A DNA stretch of 64,000 nucleotides, taken from Anaerolineae bacterium (GTDB lineage Bacteria; Chloroflexota; Anaerolineae; Caldilineales; Caldilineaceae). The notes beneath the pieces were generated by a model that was not told the origin of the DNA, made no database searches, and saw nothing but the letters and a program-made list of their open reading frames with translations. The stretch lies in NCBI GenBank assembly GCA_030432295.1, contig JAUIHI010000014.1, positions 62,001-126,000 on the forward strand, in the 5' to 3' direction. Positions 60,301 to 64,000 of this stretch are shown piece after piece (the first letter of the stretch is position 1; every line of letters begins with the position of its first letter). The position numbers and the translations under genes were made by a program.

Positions 60301-61970
60301 AAGTCTACCCGTGGATTGCCCGGGTGCGCTATAGCACCCCCGGCGTGGGGCTGATTTCCCCGCCCCCCCATCACGACATCTATTCGATTGAAGATTTAGC
60401 CGAACTGATCCACGACCTGAAGAACGCCAACCATCACGCCCGCATCAATGTGAAGCTGGTGTCCGAGGTCGGCGTGGGTACGATTGCTGCGGGTGTGGCC
60501 AAGGGTCACGCGGATGTCATCCTCATCAGCGGCCACGACGGCGGCACAGGCGCTTCGCCCCAGACCAGCATCAAACACGCGGGGCTGCCCTGGGAGTTGG
60601 GTCTGGCTGAAACCCACCAGACGCTTGTGTTGAACAATCTGCGCAGCCGTGTGGTGGTGGAGACCGACGGTCAGCTCAAGACGGGCCGTGACCTGGCGAT
60701 TGCAGCACTGCTGGGCGCAGAGGAATACGGCTTTGCCACCAGTCCGCTGGTCGCGCTGGGCTGTATTATGATGCGGGTCTGCCATCTGGACACCTGCCCG
60801 GTGGGTGTGGCTACCCAAAACCCGGAACTGCGCAAGAAGTTCACGGGCGATCCCCAGCATGTGGTCAACTTTATGCTCTTTATCGCCGAAGAATTGCGCG
60901 AGATTATGGCAAAGCTCGGCTTCCGCACCCTGAACGAGATGATCGGGCACACGGAAGTGCTGGAACCCCGCAAGGCGGTGGATCACTGGAAGGCCAAAGG
61001 TATCGACCTGGCCCCCATCCTCTACCAGCCCGATGCGCCCGCCGAAGTGGGCCGCTACTGCCAGATCGCCCAGGATCACGGCCTGGACAAGGCCCTGGAC
61101 AACACGACCCTCCTGGAAATCTGCCGCCCGGCCCTGGAAAATCGGGAACCGGTGACGGCGGTTGTGCCCATCCGCAACATCAACCGGGTGGTGGGTACGA
61201 TTGTGGGCAGCGAAGTCACCCGTCGCCATGGCCGGGAGGGGCTGCCGGAGGACACGATTCTGCTGCGCTTCCAGGGGTCCGCGGGCCAGAGCTTTGGCGC
61301 ATTTGTGCCCAAAGGTATGACGCTGGTACTGGAAGGCGACGGCAACGACTATTTCGGCAAGGGGCTGTCCGGCGGCAAGCTCATCGCCCACCCGCTGGAT
61401 GAAGCTACTTTTGTGGCCGAAGAAAATATTATCATCGGCAATGTGGCGCTCTACGGTGCTACCAGCGGTGAGGCCTACATCCGCGGCAAAGCGGGCGAAC
61501 GTTTCGCCGTGCGCAACAGCGGTGCCCACACAGTAGTGGAAGGTGTGGGCGATCACGCCTGTGAATATATGACCGGTGGCCGGGTGGTTGTGCTTGGCGC
61601 AACCGGGCGCAACTTTGCAGCGGGTATGTCCGGCGGTATCGCTTATGTGCTGGACGAGACCGGCGACTTTGCCACCCGCTGCAACCAGGAGATGGCGGGG
61701 CTACACCCGCTGACCGATCCAGCAGAGATTGCCGAAGTGGAGCAGATGATTCGCCGCCACGGCGAGTACACTGCCAGCCCGGTGGCTGCTCGTGTGCTGG
61801 GCGATTGGCCGTCTATGGTCGCCAAATTCGTCAAAGTGCTGCCCAGCGACTACGAGCGTATGCTGGACGCCATCGCCGAAGTCGAGGCCGAAGGGATCAC
61901 CGGCGAAGAGGCGTTGATCGTCGCCTTCGAGCGCAACAAGAACGACGCGGCCCGGGTGAGCGGCAACTAA
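57327..61970 (+). CDS. gltB: Glutamate synthase large subunit
   Basis: 1547 residues, the standard length of the alpha subunit. It makes glutamate from glutamine and 2-oxoglutarate. The N-terminal class II amidotransferase starts, after a ~34-residue propeptide, at Cys35 in [11 protein letters not shown]; the ATG at 57327 has AAGGAGACG ahead. The central synthase barrel has [31 protein letters not shown], the FMN loop region ([33 protein letters not shown]), and the 3Fe-4S cluster cysteines in [20 protein letters not shown]. The C-terminal GXGXG beta-helix ([23 protein letters not shown]) closes the enzyme. gltD follows after ~140 bp. Together they assimilate ammonia with glutamine synthetase. 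Confidence 0.97.
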   Translation: MFAEKTPAEPHQSKLPVGLPKKQGLYDPSFEKDACGVGFVVNIKGKKSHEIVSQALTVLLNLDHRGARGAEANTGDGAGILLQIPDGFFRSPNAGLDFTLPAAGHYGVGMIFMSQDEQEQRECKERFEEFVREEGQHFLGWRKVPTDNTGLGATARMGEPTVFQAFVGRNFATLADDDMAFERKLYVIRKRAEHAIRYADFPGGDRFYVASFSSRTIVYKGMLLPEQVPSFFTDLSDENLESALAVVHSRFSTNTFPSWERAHPYRYVIHNGEINTLRGNVNWMYARQSTLESDLFGDDLAKTMPVINPDGSDTAMFDETLEFLHLAGRPLHHAVMMMIPEPWSGHATMSESKKAFYEYHSTLMEPWDGPASIGFTDGTVVGAVLDRNGLRPSRYYVTKDDLVVMASEVGVLDIPADRILYKSRLQPGRMFLVDTAQGRIIADEEIKESLAAEHPYREWLDNNLVHLDNLPEPPQVAEPDHRTVVQRQLAFGYNYETLRVIVGPMSKDGVEALGAMGNDAALAVLSDQPQLLYNYFKQLFAQVTNPPLDGIREELVTASDVYMGTELNLLDTKPANARQIKIKAPILTNKELAKIRYLDGPDFKSRTIPALFRVDEGTAGLESALEQMYEAARQAIADGVNVLILSDRGIDRFNAPIPALLAVSGLHHFLIREELRTQVALILESGEPREVHHFSLLVGYGATAVNPYLAYETIGDMVRQGMLTDTDEYTATKQYIKAATKGVMKVLSKMGISTMQSYCGAQIFEALGLSSEVIDKYFTWTPSRVEGIGLAEIYQEVEMRHRKAFPERQLNGHVLPAGGDYQWRKDGEVHLFNPQTIHFLQRATRANDYKAFKEYSRLVNDQSQKMATLRSLLEFKFPEQGIPIEEVEPAEEIVKRFKTGAMSYGSISKEAHESLAIAMNRLGGKSNTGEGGEDNERYTPMANGDSKNSAIKQVASGRFGVTSEYLVNAQELQIKMAQGAKPGEGGQLPGRKVYPWIARVRYSTPGVGLISPPPHHDIYSIEDLAELIHDLKNANHHARINVKLVSEVGVGTIAAGVAKGHADVILISGHDGGTGASPQTSIKHAGLPWELGLAETHQTLVLNNLRSRVVVETDGQLKTGRDLAIAALLGAEEYGFATSPLVALGCIMMRVCHLDTCPVGVATQNPELRKKFTGDPQHVVNFMLFIAEELREIMAKLGFRTLNEMIGHTEVLEPRKAVDHWKAKGIDLAPILYQPDAPAEVGRYCQIAQDHGLDKALDNTTLLEICRPALENREPVTAVVPIRNINRVVGTIVGSEVTRRHGREGLPEDTILLRFQGSAGQSFGAFVPKGMTLVLEGDGNDYFGKGLSGGKLIAHPLDEATFVAEENIIIGNVALYGATSGEAYIRGKAGERFAVRNSGAHTVVEGVGDHACEYMTGGRVVVLGATGRNFAAGMSGGIAYVLDETGDFATRCNQEMAGLHPLTDPAEIAEVEQMIRRHGEYTASPVAARVLGDWPSMVAKFVKVLPSDYERMLDAIAEVEAEGITGEEALIVAFERNKNDAARVSGN

Positions 61971-61998
61971 ATTAAAGAAAGTTTCGCGGCGGCGTGAC

Positions 61999-62052
61999 AA
62001 GATGACAAAATGACAAGATGACTGGGTGACTTCGATATCACTTTGTCATCTT
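61999..62052. repeat. Short palindrome with TGACAAGATGAC units between gltB and gltD
   Basis: AAGATGACAAA (61999-62009) is inverted at 62042-62052 (TTTGTCATCTT); GATGACA/TGACAAGATGAC repeats lie inside. It may act as an attenuator or RNA-stability element in the gltBD message. Confidence 0.5.
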
Positions 62053-62110
62053 CTCATCCGGTCAGCCGGTCATCTGCCGCGGTTCAACACATCGCGGAGA
62101 ATTTTGAACA

Positions 62111-63616
62111 ATGGGGAAACCGACCGGATTTATGGAATTTGAGCGGCAGTTGGCGCCGGAGCGCCCGCCGCTGGAGCGCATTCAGGACTGGGGCGAGTTT
62201 CACTTGCACACGTCCACAGATTTCCTGCAAACCCAGGGCGCACGCTGCATGGACTGCGGCATCCCGTTCTGCCATACGGGCTCGCTCATCAGCGGGATGG
62301 CATCGGGCTGCCCCGTCAACAATCTGATTCCAGAGTGGAACGATCTGGTCTTCCGTGGCCTGTGGCGGGATGCGCTGGACAGGCTGCACGCCACCAACAA
62401 CTTCCCGGAATTCACCGGGCGGGTCTGCCCCGCGCCCTGCGAAGGCTCCTGCACGTTGGGGATTATCGAGCCGCCGGTCGCCATCAAAAGCATCGAATGT
62501 GCGATTATCGATCACGGCTTTGAAGAGGGCTGGGTCACGCCCCATCTGCCTGAGAAGCGCACGGGCAAGAGCGTGGCTATCGTCGGCTCCGGCCCTTCCG
62601 GTCTGGCCGCCGCGGCCCAGCTCAACCTGGCCGGCCACGACGTGACGGTCTACGAGCGGGCTGACCGCATCGGTGGCCTGCTAATGTACGGCATCCCCAA
62701 TATGAAACTGGACAAAGCAACGGTCCAGCGGCGCATCGATCTGATGGCGGCTGAGGGTGTCAAATTTGTTACCAACACCGAAATCGGCAAGGACATCCCG
62801 GCCCAGAAGCTGGTCGATGACTTCGACGCGGTAGTGCTCTGTACGGGCGCGACAAAGCCCCGGGATTTGCCCATCGAAGGACGCAATCTGAAGGGCATCC
62901 ACATGGCTATGGAGTTCCTGCACGGGAACACCAAACACTTGCTCGACCAGAATGAGGGGCCGGTGGAAGGTGAGGGCTTCAGCTACCCATTCATCAATGC
63001 CGAGGGCAAGGATGTGATTGTCATCGGTGGCGGTGACACGGGCAATGACTGCCTGGGCACGTCCATGCGCCACAACTGCAATTCGGTGAATATGTTCGAG
63101 ATTCTGCCCCAGCCCCCGGCGGAGCGGGCCGCGGACAATCCCTGGCCCGAATGGCCGAAGATTCACCGCATCGACTACGGCCACGCAGAAGTCGCAGCCA
63201 AACAGGGCGCAGACCCCCGCACTTTTGAGATCAGCACCAAGAAATTTGTGGGCGACGAAGAGGGCAACGTCAAAGAGTTGCACACAGTGATGATCCGCTG
63301 GGAGAAGGACGCCAACGGGCGCTTCCAACTCATCGAAATCCCCGGCACGGAGAAAGTCTGGCCCGCACAGTTGGTGCTGCTGGCTATGGGCTTCCTGGGG
63401 CCAGAGGATACGATTCTGGAGCAGTTGGGCGTGGAACGGGATCCCCGCTCCAACGCCAAAGCCGAATACGGCAGCTTTGCGACGAGCGTGCCCGGCGTCT
63501 TTGCCGCTGGCGATATACGCCGGGGCCAGAGTCTGGTTGTCTGGGCCATCAACGAAGGCCGGGCAGCGGCCCGCGAGTGCGACCGCTTCCTGATGGGCGA
63601 GACGGCGTTGCCGTAG
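62111..63616 (+). CDS. gltD: Glutamate synthase small subunit (NADPH-dependent)
   Basis: 501 residues. It passes electrons from NAD(P)H through FAD and 4Fe-4S clusters to gltB. The N-terminal cluster cysteines appear in [30 protein letters not shown] and [12 protein letters not shown]. The FAD-binding GxGxxG is [17 protein letters not shown] (~155-172), and the NAD(P)H site is [22 protein letters not shown]. The ATG at 62111 gives [13 protein letters not shown], the usual family start. It follows gltB, separated by a palindrome. Length (about 490 in relatives) is normal. Confidence 0.96.
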   Translation: MGKPTGFMEFERQLAPERPPLERIQDWGEFHLHTSTDFLQTQGARCMDCGIPFCHTGSLISGMASGCPVNNLIPEWNDLVFRGLWRDALDRLHATNNFPEFTGRVCPAPCEGSCTLGIIEPPVAIKSIECAIIDHGFEEGWVTPHLPEKRTGKSVAIVGSGPSGLAAAAQLNLAGHDVTVYERADRIGGLLMYGIPNMKLDKATVQRRIDLMAAEGVKFVTNTEIGKDIPAQKLVDDFDAVVLCTGATKPRDLPIEGRNLKGIHMAMEFLHGNTKHLLDQNEGPVEGEGFSYPFINAEGKDVIVIGGGDTGNDCLGTSMRHNCNSVNMFEILPQPPAERAADNPWPEWPKIHRIDYGHAEVAAKQGADPRTFEISTKKFVGDEEGNVKELHTVMIRWEKDANGRFQLIEIPGTEKVWPAQLVLLAMGFLGPEDTILEQLGVERDPRSNAKAEYGSFATSVPGVFAAGDIRRGQSLVVWAINEGRAAARECDRFLMGETALP

Positions 63617-63852
63617 GGTGAGTAAGCAGTGAGCAGTCATCAGTTGTGCTGCGGCCCGACTGTTCACCGATAACTGATTACTGAACACCACCGCCGGGCG
63701 GCTGCCATCAGTGCCCGGCGTGTGTTATCCAGAGACTTCCCCACAAATCGACGAAATGGGCAATTGGCGGTATAATTTTTGCACCGATGAGGTTGTGCAA
63801 TCCGACGTGCACTGTGGAAAGCAGCATCGATATCCGAAGGTTAAGGCTGCAA
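63617..63852. other. Non-coding gap after gltD
   Basis: No gene seen. GC-rich until ~63740 (CCGCCGGGCGGCTGCC hairpin-like run near 63692-63712, possibly the gltD terminator), then increasingly AT-rich. Confidence 0.4.
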
Positions 63853-64000
63853 ATGCAGAGAGGAGTTAGTGGCTCTGCAACTGTGATTAATCAGATAAAC
63901 CAACTACTTGAGCTGTGTCACCTACCGTGTAATTGGAAAGCAATATTCATTATGGCAGCAATGGGAATAAAACAATTCAGATATAATGTAGAATTTAATG
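63853..64000 (+). CDS. Possible start of an AT-rich gene running off the right edge
   Basis: From ATG 63853 the frame is open to the end of the window (49 codons: MQRGVSGSATVINQINQLLE then LCHLPCNWKA...). The purine-rich GAAGGTTAAGG lies ~12-23 bases upstream. GC content is far below that of its neighbours, which suggests a recently acquired gene or only random sequence. No family can be recognised from so little. Confidence 0.3.
   Translation, partial: MQRGVSGSATVINQINQLLELCHLPCNWKAIFIMAAMGIKQFRYNVEFN

Noticed and set aside
59025-61556. Two long minus-strand frames opposite gltB
   Set aside because: gltB is unmistakable and full-length on the plus strand.
1-64000. tRNA, rRNA, integrase or IS transposase genes
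   Set aside because: None could be recognised by eye; short tRNAs could have been missed without a covariance search.

Overview
The window looks like a chromosomal segment of a filamentous or multicellular-type Chloroflexota (Anaerolineae/Caldilinea-like) bacterium. This is inferred from the high GC content, the many CHAT, caspase, TIR and STAND proteins, Ser/Thr kinases with Pro-Thr-rich linkers, secreted proteins ending in a [IL]-[YL]-L-P-x-V-x-R motif, and dense palindromic intergenic repeats. No rRNA, tRNA, CRISPR array or integrase was recognised. About 32 protein genes are supported; two are disrupted (a CHAT-FGE gene and an ABA4-like gene) and two run off the window ends.

Layout. 1-6.6 kb: tail of a secreted protein; an enolase-superfamily sugar-acid dehydratase and a DapA-family lyase/aldolase that plausibly work in series; DUF1801 and lipocalin-like proteins; a VWA lipoprotein; an MFS exporter. 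7-19.1 kb: a conflict/cell-death-like island on the minus strand, holding a TIR-STAND-histidine-kinase fusion, a secreted PPC/SH3b protein, a membrane TPR protein and a CHAT protease. The CHAT and TPR proteins share a short adaptor motif. After an MFS gene on the plus strand comes a second CHAT gene fused to an FGE-sulfatase (C-type lectin fold) domain. Its last 40 codons look like the variable region of a diversity-generating retroelement (DGR), and the gene carries two single-base frameshifts. 19.4-28 kb: HpcH/HpaI aldolase; a TetR-linked membrane gene pair with candidate operators; glnS; a Pepco-like effector-associated protein next to a caspase-like peptidase; an acyl-CoA synthetase. 28.3-37.2 kb: two giant secreted proteins (GLUG/LRR and parallel beta-helix). 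37.4-45.4 kb: Gfo/Idh/MocA oxidoreductase, a possible PD-(D/E)XK protein, an MFS protein, an eight-haem cytochrome c with a membrane partner, and L-threonine aldolase. 45.6-57 kb: signalling block with two Ser/Thr kinases, an FHA-winged-helix regulator, an ECF sigma factor, a PLP enzyme and an FHA-FHA-lipase fusion. 57.3-63.6 kb: gltB-gltD glutamate synthase. The right end (63.85-64.0 kb) is AT-rich and may start a foreign gene.

How they work together. The signalling block can phosphorylate Ser/Thr targets read by FHA domains. The 7-26 kb island combines sensor-like parts (STAND, TPR, PPC/SH3b, FGE lectin) with effector parts (TIR, CHAT, caspase), the usual logic of bacterial regulated cell-death or antiphage modules. 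Intergenic space is rich in dispersed palindromes; one family, with ~10-bp-phased internal repeats and terminal inverted repeats, repeatedly sits flush against stop codons. All functional calls come from reading motifs by eye; no database search was run.
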